This document shows, piece after piece, positions 8,871 through 19,164 of a stretch of 64,000 nt of DNA. Within the stretch, counting starts at the first letter, position 1. Each line of letters begins with the position of its first letter. Location of the stretch: NCBI GenBank assembly GCA_949372805.1, contig CASIBH010000001.1, positions 118,149 to 182,148 on the forward strand, in the 5' to 3' direction. The notes beneath the pieces are model-generated. The model was not told the origin of the DNA. It saw only the letters and a program-made list of their open reading frames with translations, and did not search any database. Position numbers and translations under genes: made by a program. This DNA comes from an uncultured Flavobacteriales bacterium. GTDB taxonomy: Bacteria > Bacteroidota > Bacteroidia > Flavobacteriales > BACL11.

Positions 8871-9587
8871 TTGAAATTAATTATTGATATTGGTAATTCT
8901 AAAGTAAAGCTTGCACTATTCTTAAAAAAAGAGTTAGTAAAAACTATTACCATTAATAAAATTACACAAAAATTGATTTCAAAATTTTGTTTAGATGTGA
9001 AAATTATTTCATCAATTTTATCTACAGTAAGAGATCTCTCAGTTTTAGAAAAAAAAATAGTAAAAGATTTGGGATGTAGGATATTGAATTTAAATATGAA
9101 TTTCCCCATTACTTCAAGGTATAAATCAATGGATTCTCTTGGGATGGATAGATTATCAGCAGTAATTGGTGCTTCATTTAATTTTCCTAAAAAAAATATT
9201 TTAGTTTTTGATGCAGGTACTTGTTTAACAATGGACTGTATAGATAATAACAAAAATTATCTTGGAGGGAGAATTTCTCCAGGATTGTCAATGAGATTCA
9301 AATCTTTAAATCATTTTACTGATAAATTACCATTATTATCTTCTTCTAAGGATAGTTTGTTGATAGGTAATGATACAAAATCATCTATTATTTCCGGAGT
9401 TCAAAATGGTATTATTGCTGAGGTTAATAGCTTTATATCTGATTACACAAAACAAAATAAAGATATTGTCGTTATTTTTACCGGTGGTGATTATTCTTTC
9501 TTTGAAAAGGAATTAAAAATTAGCATATTTGCAGATCCTTTTTTGGTGCTAAAAGGATTAAATGAAATTTTAGATTTTAATGAATAA
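8871..9587 (+). CDS. coaX: Type III pantothenate kinase
   Basis: 238 residues, beginning at a TTG codon. This start places the ASKHA phosphate-binding motif (IIDIGNSKVKLAL) right at the N-terminus, as usual for CoaX. Other family signatures are VFDAGTCLTMDCID, GGRISPGLSMRFKSL and the late FTGGDY. The enzyme phosphorylates pantothenate in the first step of CoA synthesis. Type III kinases are not feedback-inhibited by CoA and need a monovalent cation (family knowledge). The 3' end overlaps the next gene by 8 nt, implying translational coupling in the coaX-to-ppiD run. Confidence 0.93.
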   Translation: MKLIIDIGNSKVKLALFLKKELVKTITINKITQKLISKFCLDVKIISSILSTVRDLSVLEKKIVKDLGCRILNLNMNFPITSRYKSMDSLGMDRLSAVIGASFNFPKKNILVFDAGTCLTMDCIDNNKNYLGGRISPGLSMRFKSLNHFTDKLPLLSSSKDSLLIGNDTKSSIISGVQNGIIAEVNSFISDYTKQNKDIVVIFTGGDYSFFEKELKISIFADPFLVLKGLNEILDFNE

Positions 9588-10839
9588 AAAAATATTAGTA
9601 GGCTCATTAGTTTTGCTTTTAATTGCAAGTTTTTCCTCTCATTCTCAAGAGTCATCTCATTCTCCATATTCTAGGTTTGGTTTAGGAGATCTTAATGATC
9701 AATCCTCGTCTTATTTTAATGCTTTAGGAGGAGGAGCTTCCGCTATTTACTCTTCTAAACACATAAATAATAGTAATCCAGCTACTTATACAGCATTTAA
9801 ACCTAATTCATTTCTTTTCTCAACAGGTGGTTTTTTTAATTCGATAAAGATTAATAACGAAAACCAAAGCCATATTGATAATATAACTTCCCTGAGTCAT
9901 ATCATCCTTGGTTGTCGTCTAAATAGTAAAGCTTTTGCAAGTGCAGGTTTAGTTCCTTACTCTAGTATAGGTTATAATTTAAGTAATTATGATGATGTGA
10001 ATAATGCAAATTTAATTTATACTGGTAATGGAGGTTTAAGTAAAGTATACTTTGGAGGGGCTTATCTTTTAGCCAAAAACTTGTCTATAGGAGCTAATGC
10101 TTCTTATGTATTTGGAGGTCTTAACAGAAGTAAAATACTTGAATTTAGTGATGAAACAATTTTTAATTCTCGCTCTAATTCATTAACAAATATTACTGGT
10201 ATTAAATATGATGTTGGAGCATTATATAATGGAGATATTAATGATCAAGATAATTTTACCTTGGCTTTTACAACTAGCAATTCAACTGACCTTGAAGCCA
10301 CTAGAAATACACTTTCAGAAACTTTTGCATATTCTGGAATTTACGAAGTTATTAAGGATACTAGCTTAAATTATTCTGAGCAAGGGACTGCTATTTTACC
10401 TAAACACATGCAGTTAGGTTTTTCTTATAATAAAGATGATCAATGGCTTTTTGTAGTTGATTATTTGTCACAAGATTGGAGTGATTACAGATTGCTTGGA
10501 GAGAGTGATTCCCTAAAAAATAGTATGAGAATTTCTTCCGGATTAGAATTTACTCCAGAGTATAATTCAATCTCTAACTTTTGGAAGAGGTGTAAATATA
10601 GGTTTGGAGTTGCATTAAATAAAACGCCACTTCAGATAAATGACACACAAATTGAAGATAAAAGTATAAGCTTTGGAATTGGTATCCCTGTTAAAAAGAA
10701 TAAAACCGTATATGACTTTTCTGTTGTAATTGGACAAAGAGGAACGCTCTCTAATGATTTAATTCAAGAAGAATATATTAAACTTTCTCTTAGTGTGTCT
10801 TTTGATGGGATTTGGTTTGTTGAACGAAAATATGATTAG
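9580..10839 (+). CDS. Outer-membrane beta-barrel protein, conserved in Bacteroidota
   Basis: 419 residues with a signal peptide (MNKKILVGSLVLLLIASFSSHSQ) and then SPYSRFGLGDLNDQSSSYFNALGG, a start typical of the FadL/OmpP1-like barrels next to coaX in flavobacteria. The rest alternates polar and hydrophobic residues, with many Gly/Tyr/Phe, as in beta-barrels. It lacks a T9SS tail, fitting an integral outer-membrane protein. It overlaps coaX by 8 nt and is followed 3 nt later by a TPR gene. Ligand unknown; a role with the LPS/outer-membrane genes nearby is only suggested by position. Confidence 0.7.
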   Translation: MNKKILVGSLVLLLIASFSSHSQESSHSPYSRFGLGDLNDQSSSYFNALGGGASAIYSSKHINNSNPATYTAFKPNSFLFSTGGFFNSIKINNENQSHIDNITSLSHIILGCRLNSKAFASAGLVPYSSIGYNLSNYDDVNNANLIYTGNGGLSKVYFGGAYLLAKNLSIGANASYVFGGLNRSKILEFSDETIFNSRSNSLTNITGIKYDVGALYNGDINDQDNFTLAFTTSNSTDLEATRNTLSETFAYSGIYEVIKDTSLNYSEQGTAILPKHMQLGFSYNKDDQWLFVVDYLSQDWSDYRLLGESDSLKNSMRISSGLEFTPEYNSISNFWKRCKYRFGVALNKTPLQINDTQIEDKSISFGIGIPVKKNKTVYDFSVVIGQRGTLSNDLIQEEYIKLSLSVSFDGIWFVERKYD

Positions 10840-10842
10840 AAT

Positions 10843-12126
10843 ATGAAAAGAATAATTTTTTTATCGCTTGTTTTTTTAATTTCTTTTGATGGGATAAGTC
10901 AAAATAAATGGGGTAATGATAGTGTAGCTTGTATTACTAATTTATCATTATTTAGAGAATACTACAAACAGAAAAATTATGAGGATGCTTTGACACCTTG
11001 GAGATGGGTTTATAAAAACTGCCCAAGATCTAGTGGAAATATTTATAAAAATGGTCCTACAATTATTAAATCGTTAATGAAATCTGATCCTACAAACAAG
11101 GAATTATATGTTGATACTTTAATGCAGATATATGATCAAAGAATTCAGTTTTTTGGTAAAGAAGGTTTTGTTTTAGGAAGAAAAGGTTCTGATCTTATTA
11201 ATTATGATAAGAAGAGATTTGAGGAAGCATATAATATACTTAAGAAATCTTTTGATCTAGAGGGTAATGATTCAGAAGCTGGCGCACTATCTTCATTAAT
11301 GAAAGCCGCTACTTATATGCAAAAGAATTCTTTATTAGAAAAATCTGATATTGTAAGGATTTACACTGAAATATCTACTGCAGTTGATTTTAATCTTGCA
11401 AATAATAAATCAAAATCAAAATATTATTTAAAAACTTCTTCTAATATTGAGTCATTATTTACTCCTTACGCTAATTGTGATGATTTAATATCTATTTTTT
11501 CTTATAGATTTGAAGAGAATGCAGAGGATATAGCTTTATTAAAAAAAATAATTAAAACCCTTGAGTCTAAAGAATGTATTAATGACGATCTTTATTTTAA
11601 AGTTTCTTCAAAATTATATGAATTAGAGCCTTCTGCTTTATCTGCTAGTAAAATGGGTAAAATGTGTATTGCAAAAAAAGAATATTCTAAGGCAATTGAA
11701 TATTGTAATGAATCTGTAGAGCTTGAAGAAGAAACTAATCTTAAATCAAAATATTTTTTAATTTTAGCTGACGCTTACAGGAATTCCTCATCTTATACTT
11801 TGGCAAGGAATGCGGTTTATAAATCTTTAGAATTAAAAAAAGGATGGGGAGAAGCCTATATTAGCCTTGGAAACATTTATGTTGCTGCTGCAACTTCTTG
11901 CGGAAATAGTTTTGAGCAAAAAACTGTTTATTGGGTTGCAGTAGATGCTTTTAGAATGGCCTCAAAAGACGACGAGGTTGCAGACAGAGCAAGGAAAAGT
12001 ATTAATACTTACTCTAAGTATTTTCCTTCAACAGAAGAATGTTTTTTTAACAATGTAAACAAAGAAGATACTTTCAAAGTATCATGTTGGATTAATCAAT
12101 CTACAAAAGTTCGTGCAAACGATTAA
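10843..12126 (+). CDS. Periplasmic TPR-repeat protein
   Basis: 427 residues with a signal peptide (MKRIIFLSLVFLISFDGISQ). The mature start WGNDSVACITNLSLFREYYKQKNYEDALTPWR-like region is conserved among Bacteroidota proteins encoded at this locus. Tetratricopeptide-like helical pairs are evident: EYYKQKNYEDAL, KMCIAKKEYSKAIEYC, and LILADAYRNSSSYTLARNAVY, followed by GWGEAYISLGNIY. It probably acts as a protein-binding scaffold in the periplasm. It overlaps lptC by 14 nt, so it is co-translated with the LPS-export gene. Exact partner unknown. Confidence 0.75.
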   Translation: MKRIIFLSLVFLISFDGISQNKWGNDSVACITNLSLFREYYKQKNYEDALTPWRWVYKNCPRSSGNIYKNGPTIIKSLMKSDPTNKELYVDTLMQIYDQRIQFFGKEGFVLGRKGSDLINYDKKRFEEAYNILKKSFDLEGNDSEAGALSSLMKAATYMQKNSLLEKSDIVRIYTEISTAVDFNLANNKSKSKYYLKTSSNIESLFTPYANCDDLISIFSYRFEENAEDIALLKKIIKTLESKECINDDLYFKVSSKLYELEPSALSASKMGKMCIAKKEYSKAIEYCNESVELEEETNLKSKYFLILADAYRNSSSYTLARNAVYKSLELKKGWGEAYISLGNIYVAAATSCGNSFEQKTVYWVAVDAFRMASKDDEVADRARKSINTYSKYFPSTEECFFNNVNKEDTFKVSCWINQSTKVRAND

Positions 12127-12646
12127 CAAGTTTTATTTACTAGTTTTAATTTTATTTATTAGTTGTCAAAATAATACTAGTGATATTCAAGAGTTTGTAG
12201 AGCAAGAATTTCCTGTAGAAATAATAGAAGATGCTGAGTTGATTCACACTGAATTTGGAAAAATTAAAGTTAAAATATCGGCAAAAAAAATAGAAAGATT
12301 TATTAACTCAAATCCTAGATTAGTGTTTACTGACAGTATTGTAGTAATATTTTTTGACAGGAATTCTGATACTCTTTCTAATCTACAAGCTAATAAAGCA
12401 CTTATTAATGAAACTGAAAATTTAATGCATGTAAGTGATAATGTTATACTTATTTCAAGTAATGGAAATAAGCTTGAAACTAATCATTTAAGTTGGGACG
12501 AGAAAAAAGAAAAGATTTTTACTGAAGAAAATGTAATTATAACTACAGATAAAGAAGTTATTAACGCGCAGGGTTTTGTTTCAGATCCAGATTTTATTGA
12601 ATACAGCTTACATAAAGTTAATGGTGTTTTGTCTTTTAATAACTAA
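12113..12646 (+). CDS. lptC: LPS export system lipoprotein/anchor LptC
   Basis: 177 residues from a GTG start inside the preceding TPR gene. A short hydrophobic leader ends in a lipobox-like LFISC, so this LptC is probably a lipoprotein, as in other Bacteroidota. The LptC/OstA-like repeated beta-jellyroll pattern follows: FGKIKVKISAKKIERF, LSNLQANKALINE, LMHVSDNVILIS, LETNHLSWDEKKEKIFTEENVII. LptC receives LPS from the LptBFG transporter and passes it across the periplasm. Its ATPase partner LptB is encoded near 59.3 kb in this same window. Confidence 0.82.
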   Translation: MQTINKFYLLVLILFISCQNNTSDIQEFVEQEFPVEIIEDAELIHTEFGKIKVKISAKKIERFINSNPRLVFTDSIVVIFFDRNSDTLSNLQANKALINETENLMHVSDNVILISSNGNKLETNHLSWDEKKEKIFTEENVIITTDKEVINAQGFVSDPDFIEYSLHKVNGVLSFNN

Positions 12647-12670
12647 GATTATTTTGTTACTTTGATAAAT

Positions 12671-13915
12671 ATGTATTTACTTTTTGCAATTATCACACTT
12701 TTATTATCTGCTTTTTTTTCAGGTGTTGAAATAGCATTTATTTCTTCAAATAAATTACAGCTTGAACTTGATAGAAGTACAGGCAAGTTTCCTTCAAAAA
12801 TTATATCGTACTTCACTAAAAATGAGTCTGATTTTATCACAACAATGTTGGTAGGGAATAACATTGCTTTAGTTATTTATGGTATCATTATGACTAAGAT
12901 ACTTACTCCGTATCTTCTTATATATTTTGCTAGTTCTTATGTGATTTTATTTGTTCAAACTTTAGTAACTACAGTTATTATTTTAGTTACAGCAGAGTTT
13001 TTACCAAAAGCTATTTTTAAAATTTACCCAAATAATATTCTTAGAATATTTTCTCTGCCAATTTTTTTCTTTTTTATTCTTTTTAGACCATTCGGTCTTT
13101 TATTTTTTAATCTTTCAAAGTTTTTTATTCAAATATTTTTAAGACACAAATTAACTGAAGATCGTCATTTCTTTGGCAGGATAGATTTAGATGAATATCT
13201 GAGTAGTCTTAAAACTAATCAACATGTTGAAGATGTTGTAGAAGTAGAGATGCTTCAGAATGCATTAGAATTATCTAGTAAAAAACTTAGAGAATGTATG
13301 ATGCCAAGAACGGAAATTATAGCGCTTGATATTAAATCATCAATAAATACATTAAAAGAAAAATTTATTGAAACAAAATTATCCAAAATTATAATTTTCA
13401 AAAAAAATATTGATAATGTTATTGGTTATGTTCATTCATCAGACCTTTTTAAAAACCCACATAATATTAAATCTATTTTATTACCTATTCCTTTTGTACC
13501 CGAAAGTATGCTGGCTATGCAGCTTTTAAATGATTTTATTGAAAATGATAAAGGTATAGCCTTAGTTGTGGATGAATTTGGAGGTACTTCTGGTATGCTT
13601 ACAATAGAAGACGTAACTGAAGAAATTGTTGGAGAAATAAATGATGAACATGATTTAGATGTTACAAAAATTGAAATAATTAATAAAAGTGAATTTATTA
13701 TTCCTGCTAGACTAGAAGTTGAATTAGTAAATAAAGAATGCTCTATAAATCTCCCTGATTCTGAAGAATATGAGACTATTGCGGGTTTAGTTTTAAATTT
13801 TCTTGAAGATATTCCAAGCAAAGGTGACATTATAGAGCTTGATGATTATACTCTTAAAATTCAAGAGGTAGACGATAGAAGTATTTTGTCTGTTTTGTTA
13901 GTCAAAAAGTACTAG
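12671..13915 (+). CDS. CNNM (DUF21)/CBS/CorC_HlyC membrane protein
   Basis: 414 residues from ATG 12671, which gives a normal first membrane segment (MYLLFAIITLLLSAFFSG). A TTG three codons earlier is possible. The N-terminal DUF21/CNNM domain has the signature FFSGVEIAFISSN. Two CBS-like repeats follow (MMPRTEIIALD; GIALVVDEFGGTSGMLTIED), then EEIVGEINDEHD and a CorC_HlyC transporter-associated domain. Related proteins are linked to Mg2+ efflux. It is a paralog of gldE at 43.9 kb and is probably not the gliding protein itself, because gldE sits in the canonical ssb-gldD context. Confidence 0.85.
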   Translation: MYLLFAIITLLLSAFFSGVEIAFISSNKLQLELDRSTGKFPSKIISYFTKNESDFITTMLVGNNIALVIYGIIMTKILTPYLLIYFASSYVILFVQTLVTTVIILVTAEFLPKAIFKIYPNNILRIFSLPIFFFFILFRPFGLLFFNLSKFFIQIFLRHKLTEDRHFFGRIDLDEYLSSLKTNQHVEDVVEVEMLQNALELSSKKLRECMMPRTEIIALDIKSSINTLKEKFIETKLSKIIIFKKNIDNVIGYVHSSDLFKNPHNIKSILLPIPFVPESMLAMQLLNDFIENDKGIALVVDEFGGTSGMLTIEDVTEEIVGEINDEHDLDVTKIEIINKSEFIIPARLEVELVNKECSINLPDSEEYETIAGLVLNFLEDIPSKGDIIELDDYTLKIQEVDDRSILSVLLVKKY

Positions 13916-13983
13916 TTTTTTTAAGTTTTTATTTCTGAAATAACAATCGTATATTCGCAATCTTTTAAATAAAATATAGGTCA

Positions 13984-16089
13984 ATGGGAACACTAGGAAA
14001 AATTCGAAATAGATCAGGTTTGCTGCTTACAGTAATTGGTTTTGCAATGTTAGCTTTTATACTTGGAGATTTTATGCAGTCTAAGAGATCAGGAGGTTCA
14101 AGCACTCCTCATGTTGGTGAAATACTGGGTGAGAGTATTTTAATACAGAAGTTTGAAGAGACTGTTGAGCTAGGAAAGGCTAATTGGCAATCACAAAATC
14201 AAAATCAAATATTAAGTCAAACAATTTTGGGTCAAATTAGAAATCAGGCTTGGGATCAGCTATCTCGAGAAATGATAATGGATAATCAATACAATATTTT
14301 AGGTCTTTCTGTTTCTGACGAAGAATGGATTGAAAGAATATCTGGGGTGAACGTACACCCTGATATTAGTCAAATACAATCTTTCCAAGATCCTAATACT
14401 GGACAATTTGATAGAACAAAAGTACTTGGCTATCTACAACAAATCGAACAAGATCCTTCTGGAGAATCAGTTGATAGATGGATAGATTTTCAAAAATACT
14501 TGATTAATTCAATTTTAAATGAAAAATATAATAAGTTAATTGAGAAAGGTTCTTATGTTAATTCATTAGAAGCGAAAAACTCATTTAATGAAGGAGTCCA
14601 GAATATTACATTTAATTATCTTTCAGTCCCTTTTAATGTGATTAATGACAGTACAGTTTTAGTTTCTGATAAGGAAATTAAAAAATATTATAATTCTAAT
14701 AAAGATGATTTCAAACAAGACCCTACAAGAGATGTTGAATTTATTTCATTTAATGTTGTTGCTTCTATTGAAGATGATATTGAAACAAAAAATTCAATCT
14801 CTAGTCTAGTAGATGATTTTACCGCTTATGATGACTATAGTTTAATAGTCAAAAGAAATACTGATAATCAAAGAGCAAAATTTTCTTATTTAAAAGAATC
14901 TGAATTGAAAAATGATTCTGCTTTTGCACTTTTGCTTAAAAGTAAAAAGGGGACTGTTATTGGTCCTTATAAGCCAGATGTTAGTGTTTATAGAATAGCG
15001 AAGCTTGTAGATGTAATGAATCGCCCTGATTCTGTTGAGGCTAGACATATTCTAATTACTCCAACTAATGAAATGAGTATTGATTCAGTTAATTTAAGAA
15101 TTACTTCACTTAAAGAATTAATTAAAAAAGGAGCAGACTTCTCAAAGCTTGCAGAGTTAAATTCAGTTGACCAACAAAGTGCTAAAGTTGGGGGTGAACT
15201 TGGTTGGTTTGAAGAAGGAGTTATGCTTGAAGAATTTAATGATATTTGTTTTACTGCAAAAAAATCTGAATTAAATATTGTAACGACACAATTTGGTGTT
15301 CATTTAGTCCAAGTGATTTCTAAAAGTAGATCAGCAAAGAAATATAAAGTAGTTTACATTGATAGAAATATTGAGCCAAGCACTGATACATATAATGAGT
15401 ATTATACAAAAGCGGCTCAAATTGTAAATAGTGTCGTTAATGATGGTCTATCATTTGATTCTGTTATTCAAAAAGAAAATTTAGTAAAAAGAAGTGATGT
15501 AAAGTTAACTGCTGATAAGGCTAATGTTGCAGGAATACCAAATTCTAGAGAAATGGTTAAATGGCTAAATAAAGCAAATCTAAATGAATTAAGTAATGTT
15601 TTTGAATTTGAAAATTCTTACGTGGTTGCTTTATTGACAAATATTAATGAGGAGGGTTTTCGATCAATTGAAGATTCTGAAAATAGAATAATAGCTAGCG
15701 TTAGAAAAGAAAAAAAATCAGAAATAATAATAGATAGATTAAATCAGTTTACTAATCTAGATGAAATGGGTAATGAATTTAGCTTATCACCTGTAAAAAA
15801 TCAGAATACAAAATTATCTAATTTAACTGTACAAGAACTAGGATATGCTGCTGATTTAGTAGGAACATCTTTTGGATTAGAACCTAATAGTATTTCCGCT
15901 CCTTTTATGAGCAGGAATTCTGTTTTAGTTGTCGAAACACTTAGCAGAGATGACTACAGAGATGAAGGTGACTTTTCTAATGAACAAAAAGCGTTGACTG
16001 ATAAAACAAAGAGTTATAATTCAAATGCTGCATTTAATACTCTAAAGACTGAAGCTAATATTCAAGACAATAGATCTGAAGTTTACTAA
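13984..16089 (+). CDS. ppiD: PpiD-like peptidyl-prolyl isomerase/periplasmic foldase
   Basis: 701 residues. The N-terminal MGTLGKIRNRSGLLLTVIGF... forms one membrane anchor, followed by a SurA_N-like helical chaperone region. A rotamase (parvulin) domain lies at about residues 350-455 with VEARHILITP, ADFSKLAELNSVDQ, GGELGWFEEGVM and FGVHLVQVI. A long C-terminal chaperone region follows. The family helps fold outer-membrane and secreted proteins at the exit of the Sec translocon. A likely weak -7 element TATATTCG is at 13950-13957. Convergent with rodA, with only 1 nt between stop codons. Confidence 0.88.
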   Translation: MGTLGKIRNRSGLLLTVIGFAMLAFILGDFMQSKRSGGSSTPHVGEILGESILIQKFEETVELGKANWQSQNQNQILSQTILGQIRNQAWDQLSREMIMDNQYNILGLSVSDEEWIERISGVNVHPDISQIQSFQDPNTGQFDRTKVLGYLQQIEQDPSGESVDRWIDFQKYLINSILNEKYNKLIEKGSYVNSLEAKNSFNEGVQNITFNYLSVPFNVINDSTVLVSDKEIKKYYNSNKDDFKQDPTRDVEFISFNVVASIEDDIETKNSISSLVDDFTAYDDYSLIVKRNTDNQRAKFSYLKESELKNDSAFALLLKSKKGTVIGPYKPDVSVYRIAKLVDVMNRPDSVEARHILITPTNEMSIDSVNLRITSLKELIKKGADFSKLAELNSVDQQSAKVGGELGWFEEGVMLEEFNDICFTAKKSELNIVTTQFGVHLVQVISKSRSAKKYKVVYIDRNIEPSTDTYNEYYTKAAQIVNSVVNDGLSFDSVIQKENLVKRSDVKLTADKANVAGIPNSREMVKWLNKANLNELSNVFEFENSYVVALLTNINEEGFRSIEDSENRIIASVRKEKKSEIIIDRLNQFTNLDEMGNEFSLSPVKNQNTKLSNLTVQELGYAADLVGTSFGLEPNSISAPFMSRNSVLVVETLSRDDYRDEGDFSNEQKALTDKTKSYNSNAAFNTLKTEANIQDNRSEVY

Positions 16090-16090
16090 T

Positions 16091-17353
16091 TTATCTTAAA
16101 ATTTGTAATCTGTAAGAATCTAGGTTTAGAAATATAAATAGTAGAATTGTAAAGCCAAGCAAGGAAGAGCCCCCATAGCTTACAAAAGGAAGAGGTATTC
16201 CAATAACCGGTATTAGGCCTATGGTCATTCCAAGGTTTATTACAAAATGAGCAAACAAAATACAGGCCACACTATAACCATAGATTCGACTAAAATTAGA
16301 CCTTTGTCTTTCAGATAAAAATATTAGCCTTATAACTAATCCCATAAAGGTGATTATAAAAAATAAGCTTCCAATAAATCCCCACTCTTCTCCAATTGTA
16401 CAAAAAATAAAATCTGTACTTTGCTCTGGAACAAAATCAAATCTTGTTTGTGTTCCATTTAAAAATCCTTTTCCAGAAAAACCACCTGAACCAATTGCTA
16501 TCTTTGATTGAATGAGATTATAGCCAGCCCCATAAGGATCAAAATCTTTTCCTAGCAGCACATTTATTCTTTTACTTTGATGAGGTGGTAGAATATTATT
16601 GAATATGTAGTTTACGCTAAAAATAAAGAATAACGATAAAAGCCATCCAATCATGATCATAATTATATCTTTTTTATTCTTTCTTAAAAAAAAGAGAATA
16701 GCTAGAGTTATTACTGTGAAAATTAAGCTAAGAATAATTTTATCAATTAATAATGTTAGTATAAAAAGAATTCCAATTATCAGAACAAATATTAGAATAT
16801 TTGCAGATAATCCTTCTCTGTATAGGACTAAAATAAAAGAACTATAAACTAATGCTGTTCCTGTATCATTTTGGAGTATTATTAATAAAAATGGAACTAG
16901 TATTAATAGATATGAAACAATCTTAGTTTGAATTTTTTTATTTTTTATATGTTGCATATTAAAATATTTAGCTAAAGCCAGTGCGGTTGCAAATTTCGCA
17001 AATTCCGATGGTTGAAATTTAAAGCTGCCAATTTCAAACCATGATGTTGCCCCGCTGGTTACACTACCAATAATTAATAAAATTATTAGTGCAAAAATTA
17101 TAATACCATAAAAAATATAAGCAAGTGAATAGAAAAATTTCCAATCAATTATTAAAATTAAAAATGCAATGAACATAGAGAAAAAAATGAAAAATAGTTG
17201 TTTTCCATACCTACTTGAAAAATCTATTATAAAATTTGTATCATCATTAAATTGTGATGCATAAATATTTAACCATCCAAATCCAATTAATAAAATGTAT
17301 AGAATTATAGAAGCTGAATCAATATTTGCAAAAATATTTTTAGCTTTTCTCAT
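16091..17353 (-). CDS. rodA: Rod-shape SEDS peptidoglycan glycosyltransferase RodA
   Basis: 420 residues with about ten membrane segments. SEDS family motifs are visible: TSGATSWFEIGSFKFQPSEFAK, LLGKDFDPYGAGYNLIQSKIAIGSGG-like, and FVPEQSTDFIFCTIGEEWGF near the C-terminus, followed by GLIPVIGIPLPFVSYGGSS. RodA polymerises lipid II during side-wall growth together with PBP2. Its start overlaps the mrdA stop by 4 nt (ATGA type), so the pair is translated together. It is the last gene of the purH-mreBCD-mrdA-rodA run. Confidence 0.95.
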   Translation of the reverse strand: MRKAKNIFANIDSASIILYILLIGFGWLNIYASQFNDDTNFIIDFSSRYGKQLFFIFFSMFIAFLILIIDWKFFYSLAYIFYGIIIFALIILLIIGSVTSGATSWFEIGSFKFQPSEFAKFATALALAKYFNMQHIKNKKIQTKIVSYLLILVPFLLIILQNDTGTALVYSSFILVLYREGLSANILIFVLIIGILFILTLLIDKIILSLIFTVITLAILFFLRKNKKDIIMIMIGWLLSLFFIFSVNYIFNNILPPHQSKRINVLLGKDFDPYGAGYNLIQSKIAIGSGGFSGKGFLNGTQTRFDFVPEQSTDFIFCTIGEEWGFIGSLFFIITFMGLVIRLIFLSERQRSNFSRIYGYSVACILFAHFVINLGMTIGLIPVIGIPLPFVSYGGSSLLGFTILLFIFLNLDSYRLQILR

Positions 17354-19164
17354 TTTTTTGTAATTAGATTTCCATTAATAATAAATTCTTCTAGTAATTT
17401 ATTTGTTTCAATATTTAAGTATTTTTCAATCATAAGAGATGATATTGGAGCTGCCCATTTAGAGCCCCAACCACCATTTTCTATATATACAGCGATGGCT
17501 ATTTTAGGATTTTCTTTAGGTGCAAAAGCTATAAAAATTGAATGATCTTCTCCATGCGGATTTTGAGCTGTTCCTGTTTTTCCACAAATTTCTATTTTAT
17601 TATTAAATACATTGTGAGCTGTTCCTTTTGGGTTTTTGACCACTTGCTCCATTCCCTCAATAATTATTTCAAAATTTTTCTCACTAATTGTTGTGTATTT
17701 TTTCTCTCTGTACAATGAATCTATATTTTCTTCTTTTTCAATATTTTTAACAATATGAGGTGTGTAATAATATCCTCTATTTGCTATAATTGCTGTAATA
17801 TTTGCCATTTGTATTGGGGTAAGAAGTAGTTCTCCTTGACCAATTGCCATTGATATAATAGTTGATGCATTCCAGTATTTCCTGCCATAGTATTTATCAA
17901 AGTATTCTTTTTCAGGAAGCATACCATTCGTGCCAGTTACAAAGTCATTATTCATCCATTCACCTATTCCAAAGCTGCTCAAATGATTTCTCCATCTGTC
18001 ATATGCATCTTGGGTACTATTAAATTTTTTAAACGTTTCGGTAAAAGCTTTGCAAAAATATGCATTGCATGAAATTTCAATTGCCTTGTTTAATTTTGTA
18101 TTTTTTTCGTGTGGATGACATCCTACTTTTTTTCCTTTTTCATATTCAAAACCATCAAGACAGGAGTATCTTGTGTTTTTTGTTATAACATTTTCTTCTA
18201 AAGCTATTAATCCATTTAAAATTTTAAAAGTTGATCCCGGTGGATATTGGCCTGTTAACGCTCGATTAACAAGTGGTTTATTTTTATCTAAAACTAATTT
18301 ATTATATTCCTTGGATCTTGATCTTCCGCTTAAAATGTTTGGATTGTACGTGGGGGCAGAAATAAGACTTAGAATCTCACCCGTATTTGGCTCTATTGCA
18401 ACTATAGCTCCAATTTTATTTTGCATTAATTTTTCTCCATATTCTTGAAGATTAATATCAATTGTTGAAATAATTGTATTTCCTCTTATTGGAAGTGTAT
18501 CAAATTTTCCATCGTTAAACTTCCCTTGTTTTCTATTATGAACATCCACTAAGGTGATTCCCATTCCCTTTTGACCTCTTAGTTCTTTTTCATACCCTCC
18601 TTCAATTCCTTGTAGCCCAGCTAAGTCACCATTATTATAATAATTATCTTCTTTGATTTTTTTTGTGTTAACTTCACCAAGATATCCTAGTAAATGAGCA
18701 CCAGAATTTGTTGCATACTTTCGAGTGTTAATAGTTTGCAGGAAAAAACCTGGAAATTGAAATAATTTCTCTTGAAGGCCACTTGCTTGAATTAAATTAA
18801 TCTGTTTTTGAAATATACTTTCTTTATATTTTGAATAGTTAGATGCATTAATTATTTTATCTCTAAAATCCTGCAAATTGATATCTATCATTTTGCAAAG
18901 ATTTAGTGTGTCCATTTCTTTAGTTTCTCTAGGTATAACCATTAGGTTATATGATGGGGAGTTAGAAACGATTAAGTTACTGTCTCTGTCAAGAATTAAG
19001 CCTCTTACAGGGTTAAGTATATCATACCTAAACGCATTATTTTTTGCGGAGAATTTATATTTATCATTTACTATTTGAATTCTAAATAACTGAATAATAA
19101 ATATGCAAGAAACTAATGTAAATATTGCTATTACTATGCTACTACGTTTCTTGTATTTATTCAT
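17350..19164 (-). CDS. mrdA: Penicillin-binding protein 2 (elongasome transpeptidase)
   Basis: 604 residues: one N-terminal membrane anchor, a PBP dimer domain with NPVRGLILDRDSNLIVSN, then the transpeptidase. The active-site triad is clear: STFK with Ser near residue 311 (PPGSTFKIL), SCN (EISCNAYFC) and KTGT (CGKTGTAQNPHG). It cross-links peptidoglycan with RodA in cell elongation. The cluster order mreB-mreC-mreD-mrdA-rodA is canonical, with 4-nt overlaps on both sides. Beta-lactams such as mecillinam target this class (family knowledge). Confidence 0.96.
   Translation of the reverse strand: MNKYKKRSSIVIAIFTLVSCIFIIQLFRIQIVNDKYKFSAKNNAFRYDILNPVRGLILDRDSNLIVSNSPSYNLMVIPRETKEMDTLNLCKMIDINLQDFRDKIINASNYSKYKESIFQKQINLIQASGLQEKLFQFPGFFLQTINTRKYATNSGAHLLGYLGEVNTKKIKEDNYYNNGDLAGLQGIEGGYEKELRGQKGMGITLVDVHNRKQGKFNDGKFDTLPIRGNTIISTIDINLQEYGEKLMQNKIGAIVAIEPNTGEILSLISAPTYNPNILSGRSRSKEYNKLVLDKNKPLVNRALTGQYPPGSTFKILNGLIALEENVITKNTRYSCLDGFEYEKGKKVGCHPHEKNTKLNKAIEISCNAYFCKAFTETFKKFNSTQDAYDRWRNHLSSFGIGEWMNNDFVTGTNGMLPEKEYFDKYYGRKYWNASTIISMAIGQGELLLTPIQMANITAIIANRGYYYTPHIVKNIEKEENIDSLYREKKYTTISEKNFEIIIEGMEQVVKNPKGTAHNVFNNKIEICGKTGTAQNPHGEDHSIFIAFAPKENPKIAIAVYIENGGWGSKWAAPISSLMIEKYLNIETNKLLEEFIINGNLITKK

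Noticed and set aside
13432..13830. 132-codon open frame antisense to the CNNM/CBS gene
   Set aside because: It is a Ser/Ile-rich shadow of a well-supported gene with no promoter or motif. The same applies to antisense frames inside mfd, mrdA, purH and ksgA.
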